Source of the DNA: Thunnus maccoyii
Taxonomy: Eukaryota > Chordata > Actinopteri > Scombriformes > Scombridae
NCBI RefSeq assembly: GCF_910596095.1
Contig: NC_056544.1
Location: 10,649,155-10,713,154 of the forward strand
Direction: 5' to 3'
DNA length: 64,000 bases
Of the stretch, positions 13,659 to 31,700 are shown piece after piece. Position numbers and translations under genes: made by a program. The notes under the pieces were generated by a model. It made no database searches. It saw nothing but the letters and a program-made list of their open reading frames with translations, and was not told where the DNA came from. How positions within the stretch are numbered: the first letter of the stretch is position 1; each line of letters opens with the position of its first letter.

Positions 13659-14794
13659 AAGTACTGCATGTCTAACTGTGACAAATATGTCAGTAACATG
13701 AAGAGTTTTCTTTATGTTTGTTGATTTAACCCGTTAGAGACGTTATAGACTGTTTTAAAGTCTTGTTAGTGTACATGTTATATTTATATTGTAAATGAAA
13801 CAAATGGTTTCTAATGTTACTTCTCAGTATTGCTAATGTAATTTATGTATTTATGTATTTATGCATTTATTTATTTATTTCTTATTGGATGATTCAGTGC
13901 AGCCTCAGTGAGTAATTTCTCAAGATGTAAATCAGTTTGTTGTTTAATTAGAATTGGCTTTCCCCCAAAAGTCTGACTCATTTTGCCATTTTGTTAATTA
14001 ATTTTAACTTCAAAGTTTTTTAGATGTGTAAATAGATGAGGGCTTAATCCTCTTAAAGCTTTAAATTACTGTGTGTATTTATTTGTCACAACTGGATACA
14101 ATTCTGATGTCACAAGAAGATGTTCGCATCCCTTCAGGTCCACACACAGAAAGCAGCCTTTGCACTTGTATTAATAAAACTGCCAAGCTCTTTGAGTCAT
14201 GGATGTTTTATCACTTTCTTCTCCTTTATTAACATAAAAAAACAGTTACAATTTCCTCTTCAACAAAGTGAGCATATACAGAATATCAAAATACTAATCT
14301 TAGTGTTTGCAGAAGAAAAGATACTCTGAGCTAGGGGGAGTTACAGTTCATATAAAGATTTTAAACAAAAAACAGGTATTAATTGTTTTTACAGTCTTTG
14401 AATAAAGGAAATAAAGGAAAATCGAACTGAGTCGATGTCCTGTTTGACCTCCTTTGTGAAGACCAATAAGTTCCTCTTTTTACCTATAAATTTGCTTTTA
14501 TGAATAGGAACATTAAAAGATTTGTAATAGATAGCTGGTAAATCAATGAAGAGTTATCTTTTTCAAATAGTACGTGCTTCCAAAAATAATATAAACTGTT
14601 CATCAATATGGCTGTTGATAAAGAGACACGTTATTCCAAGAGTCTCACAAAAAGGCCAAAATAACTGACCAGCAGCCTCAGGGGAGCAACTGATATCAAT
14701 ATATTTCCTGGATTGTTATTGTTATATCTTAGCTGGATAAATGTGAGTGAGTTTGAAAGAAACCTCCTTTATGTTATCCTCTTCCTCTGTGGTG
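13659..14794. other. hfm1 3' UTR and hfm1-cdc7 intergenic spacer
   Basis: AT-rich stretch after the hfm1 stop. AATAAA motifs at 14173-14178 and 14401-14406 are possible polyadenylation signals for hfm1. No coding exon or RNA gene was recognised before the CpG-containing cdc7 promoter. Confidence 0.6.
14173..14178 (+). terminator. Possible hfm1 polyadenylation signal
   Basis: AATAAA 515 bp past the hfm1 stop codon. A second AATAAA lies at 14401. The cleavage site cannot be fixed from sequence alone. Confidence 0.35.
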
Positions 14795-15056
14795 CCATGT
14801 GGGCGGGCCTCTTGACGTCACGTGATTTGTGCTGCTGTAACGCGAGAAGTCGCTGACGTCACTTTTAGCGCGGAGTTTGTTGTTGGCGGAAAAGCTTTTA
14901 GTCTCAAAAAGTCTGAACAAATTATTTTATTCAGCCGCAGCCTTACTGAGGTTTCCGTGCTTAATGTTTCAGGAGTGCGGCATTAGCTCATGACTGCAGG
15001 GCGTTTCATTTGATATTTATTTGAGAAACTGTCGCACTTTACGACCAACTGAAGCG
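14795..15056 (+). promoter_or_regulatory. cdc7 promoter and non-coding first exon
   Basis: Short GC-richer island in AT-rich DNA. It holds a GC box (GGGCGGG, 14801), two full CRE/ATF palindromes TGACGTCA (14813-14820, the first running into CACGTG, and 14854-14861), and E2F-like sites TTTTAGCGCGG (about 14863) and TTGGCGGAAAA (14883). A donor GGTAAGT at 15057 ends a non-coding first exon of roughly 14890-15056, which splices to the ATG exon at 15350. E2F control of CDC7 is established in mammals; the sites here are matches by eye. Confidence 0.65.
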
Positions 15057-15349
15057 GTAAGTTTCTTTTTTACTCAACAAGCGGTGGTTAGCTAGCCTGA
15101 CAGCAGCATGACCATTTAAGTTAGAAATGAGTACAAACAGCGCTTATTTTCTATCCATCTGGCAATTTAACCAGCTAGTTTGCCAAAAACCAGAAGCTTT
15201 ATCAAGTGGATACAGCTCTACACAAACTGTCCAACTTAACCTGACTTCCTGTAAGTCAGTTTGACAGCGACTAACTACGATCATGAAAATGTCTCAGTTT
15301 CTTGTCATTTCCAGCCTCATTTCTTAATTTCTTTCTCTCTGTCTCTCAG

Positions 15350-20923
<5,574 letters not shown>

Positions 20924-21220
20924 AACCGCAGAACCAGGAGCCTCATATCAACATTACACAACTTTATATTAAGCCTAAACTGTAAGTTAAAGGCCAGTTT
21001 TTTGTCCACTCCTGCTAGACACAGGTTCATTTAAGCAGAGTGGGGAGAAGTTCATATTTAAATAATTTTAGATTAGATTTTAACATTAATATTCATTCAA
21101 GACAAGTTTGAGTTGTTGATTCACAGGCCTGCATTTGAGAGTTAAAGTTGGTTGTTTTCATGGCAGCTATGGTGTAGCGTAGGGCTTTATATATGTGTTG
21201 TGAAGTAACAAGATCAGAAA

Positions 21221-21301
21221 GCATTAACTGAAGACATTATACCAGCATGACTATTGGCTGTTGTCTCCTTGGGTGAACAGTTTTATATGTATTTAAATAA
21301 A
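21221..21301 (+). repeat. Copy A of an ~80-bp duplication in the cdc7 3' region
   Basis: Segment from CATTAACTGAAGACATTAT through GACTATTGGCTGTTGT to TTTAAATAA. A diverged copy lies at 21757-21838 in the same orientation, about 535 bp downstream. Copy A ends on the AATAAA that probably serves cdc7. Confidence 0.7.
21296..21301 (+). terminator. Likely cdc7 polyadenylation signal
   Basis: AATAAA 373 bp after the cdc7 stop. An alternative AATAAA is at 21710-21715. Confidence 0.5.
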
Positions 21302-21756
21302 CATCCAACCCTGCAGGTGTTGCTGACTTCTACATGGAGTTAGTTACCAGACTGTCTGATTATATCACTTTTCATGTTTTACGTTTTGTACTTTTTTACT
21401 TCGAAGATCAAAAAAATAATACAAAACTCAAAGAGGCTTGTTATTGCTGTAGGTTACAGTAATACACTGGGTCAGGTACGTCCTTTCGTATATATATATT
21501 TAAAAAAAGTTTTTTAAATAAGAGAGACAACAAATATTCTTGTTAGTCTGAACCAGGTCTTTTCAAAAGGGAAATATTATACTTACTAGTGTCACTGCTG
21601 CCAAAACACATTTTTACCCTTCCTAATAAATGAAAGGGCTTTATTTGAAGGTGCGTATGAATCTCATCTGTATTTTATGAGAAATGTCTCAGTTGACTTT
21701 GGATTTTCTAATAAAGACAAAAACAAAGTGCTGTCTTTTTTTAAAGAAAGTTAAAA

Positions 21757-21838
21757 GTATTAACTGAGGACGTTATATTGGTGTGACTATTGGCTGTTGT
21801 GTCCATGGATGAACAGTTTTACATTTATTAAATAGGTA
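21757..21838 (+). repeat. Copy B of the cdc7 3' duplication
   Basis: Shares GACTATTGGCTGTTGT and GAACAGTTTTA with copy A at 21221-21301. It is about 80% identical by eye, with mostly transition differences. Its end lacks the AATAAA of copy A (TATTAAATAG instead). Confidence 0.7.
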
Positions 21839-22221
21839 ATTTACTATTTGTTACATTTACTTATGTGTATTTTTTCCACCTTACAGTACAGTAGTTGTGT
21901 CAGTGGTCAACAGCTCACCAGTGATTCAGTTTTTATGTGGCACGGTGGGACAAATTGAAATTAAATGTAAGAGAAGTGTAACCAAAGACTGTATATAGAA
22001 ACTATCAAAGGACAGAGCAATGATGGTTTAATAATAAGGAAAGAGTGATCACTGACTGTATTTTATTACTTTTGTTTACCAGTAGCTTTGTAGTTGTTAT
22101 TACTCAGGTGACAATTTAATAAATAGCTTCACAAACTGATAAAATTAATTTAAACATTGTAAGTTATGACTGGAGTCTAAGTACAGACGCCATATTCTGA
22201 ATATATATCACCAATCACAAC
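21839..22221. other. cdc7-glmn convergent intergenic spacer
   Basis: AT-rich spacer between two genes that transcribe toward each other. Nothing coding or structured was recognised. Confidence 0.6.
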
Positions 22222-22227
22222 TTTATT
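22222..22227 (-). terminator. Possible glmn polyadenylation signal
   Basis: TTTATT on the plus strand (AATAAA on the minus) about 380 bp past the glmn stop. Another lies at 22324-22329. Confidence 0.4.
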
Positions 22228-22601
22228 GTTGTTATTTATATTGTTTTTCCCATAGAAAATATCACACTTGTTAGAATAAATAGTACAGAAGGTACTAAAC
22301 TAGTGTGTATAAAAGTACGAACATTTATTACAGAAGTGATACAAACTTCCCAGCCATTATTTGGATGTTTTACAGACACTGTATGCAATGTTTTACAGTT
22401 ACACCTCATTCTAATTAGCCAGCAGACCTGCTGAAAACAACTTGAAACACTACCAGCACAGTTTGTTAACCGTTCAAAATGATGCATCCACATTCAAATT
22501 TTCAACAAAATGAAACCAAACAGAAAAGCAGCAGAAGGCTTTTTTTTGCCTGCTAGGCCCTGAGATGATGAGGATGTCTGGAAGTGGAACTAAATCACAG
22601 T

Positions 22602-25600
22602 CTAAATATTGTCCTTCACCTCGATGAGTTCCTCTATTCGCACCAACACGCTCTTGATCATGTCGAACGTGTGCAGAGCTGAGTGCAGAGCCTGAAAGAG
22701 CACATTCAAATTCAGTCGGTCAGGCCGTCATCGTGCTCTTCATCGGTGTTGTGTAATTTAGCTGCAGTATAAAACACTCACTGACCTGAATCTGGGACTC
22801 TGGTGTCATGTTTGGCAGCTTCTCGTCACCGACAGACACAGAAAGCACAGACTCATCTGTGGAAAACACACATATATGCTGTCAGAACGCTACCAGAACA
22901 CGAGCTGATGTGTTGTTTGATAAAGGTCGGTGTAAGTTTAAGTAAACATGTTTTGGTCTGACCTTTGGCCTTGCTCTTCTTGGACTCCATGGTGTTGCAG
23001 AGCTCCCTCTCATAGTGGGCTCTCGACATGTCCAACCCAACACGTAGGGGCCTCAGGAATGTATCTTCTATTTTATACAGTTCTGTCCAGATCCCCGTCT
23101 GCCAGATCAAAACAGCAGCAGGAAAACATGATGAGTGTAGCTGAGGTTGACTGACCTGGTACTGATGCACTCTGGGAATCAGGAACATGTGGCTGGACGT
23201 TCAGCTGTCCTTTTGACCACATGAGATAACAGCAGGTAACTTAATCACAGAAAAATGTATCAAACCATCATTACCTGTCACTGATTTTGGTCTTTTGCCT
23301 ATAAGGGTGCCTTAGTCTTTATGAACTCTGTATAACATTTTAACAAAACTATTATTATGTATTAATCAGATAAGTACTGACGGATGATCTCACCTGGTTC
23401 TCAGTCACTTTGTCTCTGATGACGAGGTAACGCAGCAGGTTTAGAGACTCCATCACTCTGTTTAAAACAACACAAAAAACCCCCAGCTTAGACATAGTTG
23501 TTTGAAAAAACAGTCCCCAATCAAGGTCCACTTACTTGCTTTTTCCAATTATCCAGTTAAGATCATGTAATAAGGTTGAAAGCTACAGAGAAAAGCTAAC
23601 ATACAGATGTTGAGCTGAGATTGTTTAGTCAAACACAGACAGAGTATAAGAAGGTATTTTATAATGCTTCCTCATTTGTCCCACTTCTACCTTCTTCTTC
23701 TTCATGACTTTAAAAAACTACTCTTGCTTAAATATTTTTTACTTAATTTAATGACTGTCTATTTTAAAGCATTTAAAACATTTTATTCACTTGAAAAATG
23801 GAATAAAACTGTGTATTTAGTTCACTGAGTGATTATATAGTACGTACTATATATGATGGTTATCACTGCTCACCAAAACCTTGCTACCAGTTTCTACTAA
23901 GAACACCAATAATTCTACCAAGTAAAAGAAATGTTTTTCTGTTCTGTTTCAAGTTCCAAAGGAAAAATATTTGATAAACATTAAACATCCAGTTACTCCA
24001 AAGAAAACACTTTTTTGAATCCTTGAGTGTCTTTCAATGTGACATTACAAAGCAAAATAATGTTTCATAATGTGACCTTTTTGAGTTCAGTTAAAATGAT
24101 CAGCGCTCATTAACATGTTTTATAATCTTGCAGTGAGGGAAAATAAACACAACTTGGGTGTGACATTTTCCTTAAACGGTATTATGTGTTATCACAGGGC
24201 GGGTCGAGGCAGTGTACAAGTTACCAGTCTGACTTGTACATTTACCTCTTGCCCAGTGCATGCTGGGATTGGCTGCAGCCTACTGTGACCCCTGATCAGG
24301 CCTTTAGTGAATGAATGCATGTGCTGACCTGTCCAGGTACTGCAGGAGGTCGGTTTCTGGGCCGTCCGGGAGACTGAAAACCTTCCGCAGCAGAGGAAGC
24401 AGGTGAACTCCCTCGAACCAAGTGTTACTGTTACCGGGCTGAAGACGGAGCGAGACAAACACCATTTGTGATCACAACTGGCACAGATTTATTTAGCTCT
24501 AAGTCACTTCAATCAAAATCAGTGAAAAGCAGTGACAGAGCAAACAGTCACAGTGAAATTTTAAACGTCATCTCACCTGCAGGGCAACGTCTATCTGATT
24601 TCTGATGTTTTTGATGACGTAGCCTTCAACTCCTGAGTGATTACTGGTCTTCAACATGTACCTGAGACAAGACGACCAATACAAGTCGTTACACTGGGAA
24701 GTGGAACAACAAAGTAATGTTTCTCATGACTTTAGAACTTACTGGAAAAAACTGTACTTGGCTTCAGTGCCAAACTTATCAATGCTCAGCTGGAACACCT
24801 TCAGACCTTTAGTTCTCTGGTGACAAAGAGGAAAAATATAAATATAAAGATTTTCAACACTAAATAAAAAGTTCCAGGATATAATAAATCAGAAGAAAAA
24901 CAGAAGAAAAAGTCAGGGTTGACACCATCTTCAACTACAGCTAATGTTACAGTTTTACCAACTTTTACAGACTTACCAAATCCTGCCTCGGACATATCGT
25001 CATGACCTTCACTAAGTTCTGAAAAACAACGGTGAAATCAATAACTGAGCGCCAGCAAAACAAAAACCTCACTATGAGAATCACAGCAGAGTAAAAAAAC
25101 AGGTTTGTATGGATAAGCTGAGGGTGTAGCTGTGTTTACCTGAGGCACCGTGAGGAAGGTTTTGATTTCCAACAGATCTGCAGGCAGACTGCCATTCTCT
25201 ACCCGCACCAGACTCTTCTCGTACAGCTCCTGTTTCACGAGGCAAACACCCAACATTCCAAGACGGGATTAGAAACCAAACTGACTGTTAGAGGTAACGA
25301 TCTAACGAAAGATGAAAGTTTTTCATCCAACAGTTTTTGTTGATTGCGTGGCTACAGATTTTTGTCTTTCTCATAAACTTTCATGAACTTCCATTGAAGT
25401 TATTCAACTAGTTCTCAAGACCCTCAGTCAAGATGAGCATCAAAATCAGTTAAGCTCATTTTAGTCTTTCCAACTTTTTCAAGTTAGACTTAAAAAGCTC
25501 TACTTGCTTTTACAATCATACTCTTAAAATAAACAAGTACACAGACTTGAAGAAATCTGTTGTCACAATTTTGTTTTTGTGAACGTGTCTTCCCAAATAT

Positions 25601-28268
25601 TAATCTCCAGTATGTCACAACACTGAAAAAGCTTTAACTCACCAGTCCTTTCTGAATCCTGGACTCATCAGTTCTGACAATAAAATAATTCAACATAAGG
25701 TTATGAGGTGTTTAATTCAAATACACAACACAGATCAATCAAGATTTAACTTCACATATTAACAAATAGATCCAATTCTTAATAATGTGCTTTTGATTTG
25801 ACTGAGATCAAACTGAAGAGCTTAAAATGCTCACATAAAAAATATTGTAATGCAACGTACTCACTTGGACAACAGGAGGCAGACGTGCTCCATATTACAC
25901 CGAAGACAGAACACAGGACTGCAAGGACACAGAGGGAGTTAGGAGGGTGTTTGAATTTGAAATCATATTTTAAATAGTTGTTCAAACAGCATGAATCTTC
26001 ATCTAAACTGTCCGGCCCTCATTTCCAGCAAAGCCTGAAGAAACTTTACATCCTACAATCCTTGACGTTTCCTCTATCTTACCTGAAAACACTAGGGAAT
26101 GTATCAGCAGCCAGATGATGGACAAACACCAGGTGAGCCAGGCTGGCTAGTGACTCTTTGGGATAACGCACCTCCTCCTCCAGAAAGCCTGGAACCTCTT
26201 TCCTCTTTAACAGAGGCTGGTACACAAGGCTGGGGACGGACTCTCCGATGGCATTGAGGGTGTTCTGTACAACACAGAAACACTCACCATTAACAACATC
26301 TAACATCGGCTGGATGTGAGTCCAGAATAAACAACCCCCCCCCAAAAAAAACAACTTCTAGTATATTTTAAATAAGCTTATTTTTATGGAAGTAAGCTGT
26401 TCTTTTGCTGGATTTTTTGCAGACTTTGTAATGAGTAGGAATAGTAAGTGGTAGTTCAAAAGACTGTGATCATAATTAGTGCAACTCATTAAGAGAATTG
26501 CTAGTGGTCACAAAAATTGAGATCTTAAATGACATATTAAAACCAGCCAAACTAGCATGACTCATCACGACATTTACACAGGATGATATGAGCTCTTTCC
26601 AGAATATCAGAGTGGATTGATTTTTAATGTAGTGTGGCGTTTTTAATGCCGTACCAAAATCTCTGTGGCAAAATTCCTGAGGGGAGACACAGCCAGGGTG
26701 TCGGGATCCTTGAGTTGTACCTCCAGGAGAGGGTGACTCAGAGTCTTCATACAGCTGCAAGACAGAAACACACACACAGGCAACCTTGACATCAATATCT
26801 GGGTCCATACAGCTTTTTAGTATAAAGTGAAATAAAATATGGGCAGATGTTTTCAATGCAAGTCCAGGTTGGGAAACACTTCAAATTTGTCACTCACAAC
26901 TTCAGCAGCTCCGCCCTCAGCTCCTCTTTATCCGGTAACGGCCAGTCCCCTCCGACTGTTATCTTGCCTGCGCTCTCACTCATCACCTTACTGTTTAGAA
27001 AGTTCTGCCTGGCCTCTCGGACAAAGGGCCTGACAAACGTAGTCAGGTCAGTGCAGCAGCGACAAAGTGAGAAGACGTCATCCTCCTCTTGCTCCTTGGT
27101 GTGAGGTAGAGGCAGTTTGGCCACCTGGTCCAGCACAGATGACAGGGTCATACCTAAGGACGACGCCTTACGGCTGCCCAGACACAGCAGCACTGGGGGG
27201 GAAGAGACGGAGGAGACGAGATGAAAACAGAAAAGCAGATTGAGAAACGGGAAAAGATAAATATTGGAAGATGGAGTGGGAGAAAGGACAGTGATTGGAC
27301 TATTTACGCTGTAGGACATATGCAAATAAATGTTCCTTACCTTTCTGTAGAGGGTTCAACAGCAGATGGAGGCTCTCTGCGATGGTGTCAGGGTCATCCT
27401 GCTCAAGTTGCTCCAACAGACCGATCAGCAGCTCCTTGGGCCTACACACCTGGAAAAACCAAAGTTCAGAATCTGAGTCAGAGTCAACTTTACTGGCTGA
27501 GTGCATTAACACATACACAGAATATAAGTCTGGCTGCAGCAGCTGTCAATAAGAGCGGAGCAAAGAACACATTTACAGTAAGATACACATTTAGACACAT
27601 CTTAAGAAAGGCAATAGGGCTAATAGATTATAGCGTATTTTCTCTGATATCCAATCCTATGATTTTAATCAACTACTGAGCAGATAACCTCTAGTAAGTG
27701 GTTGAAAATGGCCAGGCAGTGAGGAAGGTTCTTGTCTTCTTTCTTCAGCAGAACCTGAACCAGGGGAGGCAGCAGATTCCAACCCATACATCTCACTATG
27801 TCCTAGAGAACGAGGGACAGAGCAGTGTTATGTGTGCAGAGCAATCTGTAACTAACTTATAAACAAATTTACATGCTTAAAGATGGGTCAGGGTCATCGT
27901 TGAGCATTGTACCTGATTTTTGTCATCGAGGACAATACTGAGGACCTGCACACTGTTTCCCTCCTCAATGCAGGTCCGCCCAGCAATTGTGAAAACATCA
28001 TGATCCTCTGTGGTGTAGCTGTCATCAGGGACCCCTTGCTGTGTGTAAGAGAAACAAATAAAAATAAAGAAAACATTGAAATTTTATTGCAGGGAAGAAG
28101 AGCTGAAACAATTAGACGATAAATCAATAAGTTGATTGACAGAAAATTCATTTAAAAAAACAAAGATCCGCTATTTCATACTTCTCAAATGTGAGAATCT
28201 TTATTTCATATCATTGCAAATATACTCACACATCTCTGGACCATATCACTGAGCTGCTCCAGAGCCAT
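22602..28268 (-). CDS. glmn: Glomulin (RBX1-binding cullin-RING ligase inhibitor)
   Basis: HEAT-repeat-like cytosolic protein that binds RBX1 and inhibits cullin-RING ubiquitin ligases; human mutations cause glomuvenous malformations (family knowledge). The start MALEQLSDMVQRC lies at 28268-28230. Coding exons in transcript order: 28268-28230, 28038-27913, 27802-27689, 27449-27341, 27192-26898, 26754-26655, 26264-26083, 25918-25865, 25673-25643, 25229-25140, 25018-24977, 24816-24743, 24661-24577, 24438-24329, 23457-23394, 23098-22963, 22856-22786, 22691-22602. Phases close throughout, giving 603 aa (human 594). Recognition rests on the C-terminal part: GPETDLLQYLDR, MESLNLLRYLVIRD, GIWTELYKIEDTFLRPL, MSRAHYERE and VLVRIEELIEVK. 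The 5' UTR is split: the ATG exon extends to 28308 and a further non-coding exon starts about 28656, at the promoter shared with rpap2. No odd breaks were seen. Confidence 0.95.
24248..24316 (+). repeat. Fragment of a GCTGGGATTGGCTGCAGCC-type dispersed repeat
   Basis: Contains TGCTGGGATTGGCTGCAG followed by CCTACTGTGACCCCTGATCA and ATGAATGAATG. This resembles the very common fish SINE-like segment (…GGGATAGGCTCCAGC…CGACCCTG…GGATG). It ends about 13 bp from the glmn exon at 24329. Confidence 0.5.
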
Positions 28269-28655
28269 CCCTGCTGTCTCAGGTAGAGTTTCTCTGTACA
28301 CAGCAATCCTGCAAAACATGTCAAAACAATGCACATCATACATGAGAGTCCCGCAGCTAGCTGGCTGTACATGACTGTTAATCATTCATTTACGTGAACA
28401 AACACCTTTGTTATGTTAAGGTTAGCGTCACATAAACCCTGTGAGAGAGTGGGCAGAGAAAACTGGACAATATATTGTCAACACAGAAGTGCAGGATGGA
28501 TGCTAACTTAGTTTCAGTTATGCTAAAGTAGCTTAAACGTTACACTGACAAGATATGTTAAATATATCTTAGCTAGATACACACAGTCGCCAAAACTAAG
28601 CTTTGTGGCCGAATATAAAAGTGACAAACAGGACAATGTTAAGGTAGATACTCAC

Positions 28656-28777
28656 CCTGACAGCCGGTGAAAACAACCACGCTACCTGACGGACACTTAA
28701 GATTGTCCGTTCGCGGTCGCCGTAGGAATAAATACGTCATCGGTCAAAGTTGAAAAAGAGCAAAACAGAGAAACAGC
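28656..28777. promoter_or_regulatory. Bidirectional glmn/rpap2 promoter
   Basis: The glmn non-coding first exon (minus strand, donor at 28651-28655) and the rpap2 ATG (28778) are only about 120 bp apart, head to head. The gap is the only CpG-richer stretch locally and has TTCGCGGTCGCCG and an ATF/CRE-like TACGTCAT at about 28733. No TATA box is obvious. Confidence 0.7.
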
Positions 28778-31700
28778 ATGGAGACCGTGGGGAGAAGAAG
28801 CAGCGGAGGCGCCTCTAAAACTTCCAAAAAAGGTTGTTTTTCTTTCACAGTTCGGAGTTACATGAAGATATTAAGATTTCTGAAGGTGTTTACAGTCTAA
28901 CAGAGCTCAGAAATGAGTTCAAACGTCTTTTCATGTAGTACAAAATCGGTTTGTGTCGTTGCTCGTTCACTGGTTGATTGAATTGAAACGTAGCAACGTC
29001 GCATATTTTTCGTAACATAGTGATTTATTCTCATTTGGGACCATTTGACAGTCTTTCTTTTAGCATGTTTAACCGTGTTGTTGTTTGTCTTGGCAGGTGG
29101 AAAACGCGTCAAAGCGCTGAGTGCTGAAGAGGAAGCAAGAAGGTGTGAAAGAGCATCTGTTCACTGTATCAATACTAATAATACAAGACTTATTGATCCC
29201 CAGAGGGAGAACTAGAAGTAATAAACACAGCAAAATAAAAAGTCAAGTATATGGAATTCAGTCTATATGCATTATAAACATTATGCACAGTACAATACTT
29301 AGGCTGCATGACTTGACTTATGAGTTGTGCAACATATGTGCAGAAGTAATGGTTCTGGTAGATGTAGCTATGTAGTACTCACTTGAACGAGACAGTGTGT
29401 TCAAACCGCCGACCAGTACCATACACACACATATACACATCCACATACATATACATACATATATGTACTGTACATATACATAGGATGGAGGAGTGCGTTA
29501 GGTAGGATGAGGATGGTGGTGGTTACGGTTCTTGTTGTACAGTCTGATGGCAGTGGGCACAAATGAGCGCCTGAATAATATCTAGCTAATGTACTACTTT
29601 GTAACGTTACACTAATATTTAACTAGAAGTGTATTTTTGCTTGTAAAGTTATGTCTCTGCTCAGTTCTTTACTCACTCCTTCGTGTTTGTTGTCAGGAGA
29701 GAAGAAATCAGGGAGAAGCTGCAAGAGAAGCTTGAGCTGGAGAAGAGAGCACTGCAGGTGGTGGAGCGTCTTCTGGAGGACAGTGTGGCTGACGACTTTC
29801 TGGTTGATTGTGTATGTATTATCCGGGCTCAGTTTGGGAAGGGGACTAGGATAAACCTGATTTACAACATTTTAGGGCAGCAACTAATGATTTTTTTCAT
29901 TGTTGTTTATTTTCTCCATTATTTATATATATATTTTCTTCAGTTGCCTGACCCTCATTCCTCTACAATTGATTAGTTGTTTGGTCTATAAAATGTGAGA
30001 AAATAGTGAAAAATGTTGATCACTGTTTCCCAAAGCCTTCTTTTGAAATAACAAATGTCTTGTTTTGTCCACAACCAACAGTCCACAACCCAAAGATGTT
30101 CAGTTTACTTTCATAGAGGACAAAAGAAACCAGAAAATATTCACACTTAAAAAGCTGGAACCGGAGAATTTTTTTTTTTACTCAAAACAATTCATTGATC
30201 TTATCAAAATAGCTGCCGATTATGTTTATACTGTCATTGCAGCCCTAGAACATTTTATTCATGATGTTCCATCATGAGTAATCAGCGCTTTCCCATGTTG
30301 AGTATTACAGTGATTCTATCCAAAGAACATGGGTACGTCTACATTTTTAAATGTTAGTGATAGTGATAATAGTGATGCTTTTGCATTAGAGCTCACTCAC
30401 CTGTACTGATCTGGCTCTAATTTGTGAAAACAACAAAATGTTATTACAGATTTTTCTGATTTTATGTTGAATAAATAATCATACCCCAATCATGACCTTC
30501 ATCTTAAACAACTGGGACATAAAGTACTGTGCAAAAGTTTTAGGCACGAAAAGTAAAGTGAGGATGCTTTCAAAAATAATGGCATGAATAGTTTTTATTT
30601 ATCAATTAACTGCATAGAAAGTTCAGTAAAGAGAAGAAATTAAATTAAATTAAACTAAATTAAATCATCAATTTGGTGTCAGCACACATTGCCTTTAAAA
30701 CAGCAGCAGTTCTGACTGACTCCATGATATTGAGATCAGGACTCTGTGGGCGCCATACCATCTGTTGCAGGTCTCCTTGTTCTTCTTGTGGCTGAAGAGT
30801 TTATGTTTTAGATGGTTTCAGTGTTATTATGACTCTAGCTGTATGTTTGGGGTCGTTGTCATGCTGCAGAATAAATTTGGGATCAGACGCCTCCCCGATG
30901 GTACAGTATTGCATAATGGATAAGAATCTAAACATCTAAAATTACCAGATTGTAAAATGTCTCAGCATCTAGTCTAGACTGTGTAACATTCAACCCTCAG
31001 TGCATTAAAGTTCACATCTATCAGTCAGCCTACGAGTAATTTCTCAAGTTAAATTTTGATATTTAAGCTTTTTGTTCCCTCAGTGATAAACAAACTTTTC
31101 AAACAGGCTAAATTTATTCCCTAATAACGATGGAATTGGTGAACCATTAATACACCGACAATGAGAGTATCATGAAAATAAATGAGATGAGAATTATTTC
31201 TAACTCTTGTTGTTGCTTTCTTCATAGGCCAGGTTCATCACTTCTGATAATTACAAAGATGCTGTAGAGGAGAGATCCATCGCTAAACTGTGTGGTTATC
31301 CTACATGTCCAAATAAATTAGGCAAGGTAAGACTTTTTGAATCAGCCTTTATAATCATCTCTAAGTAATAAATATCCTTGTCTTAACTATTTTTCTTTGA
31401 CTCCATTCTTTTGTTCATTTTACAGATCTCAACTCAACAGTACAAAATATGTACTAAGACTAACAAGGTGTATGACATCACGGAGCGCAAGGTGAGTGCT
31501 GCAACACGTGGCTTAAAAAAATGAATATTTTGTACACAACACCATTTTCCTGAAAAAGACTCTTTTTGCTTTTCTCTGTGTTTAGTGTTTTTGCAGTAAC
31601 TTCTGCTACAAAGCCTCCAAAGAGTTTGAACTACAAATATCGAAGACACCGCTTTGGCTCAGGCAGCACGAGAGGTACGTGTGCTGCTCCATGTCCTGAA

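Noticed and set aside
23530..23600. Possible extra glmn exon near CTTACTTGCTTTTTCCAATT
   Set aside because: The neighbouring exons join in phase without it and its translation is not glomulin-like.
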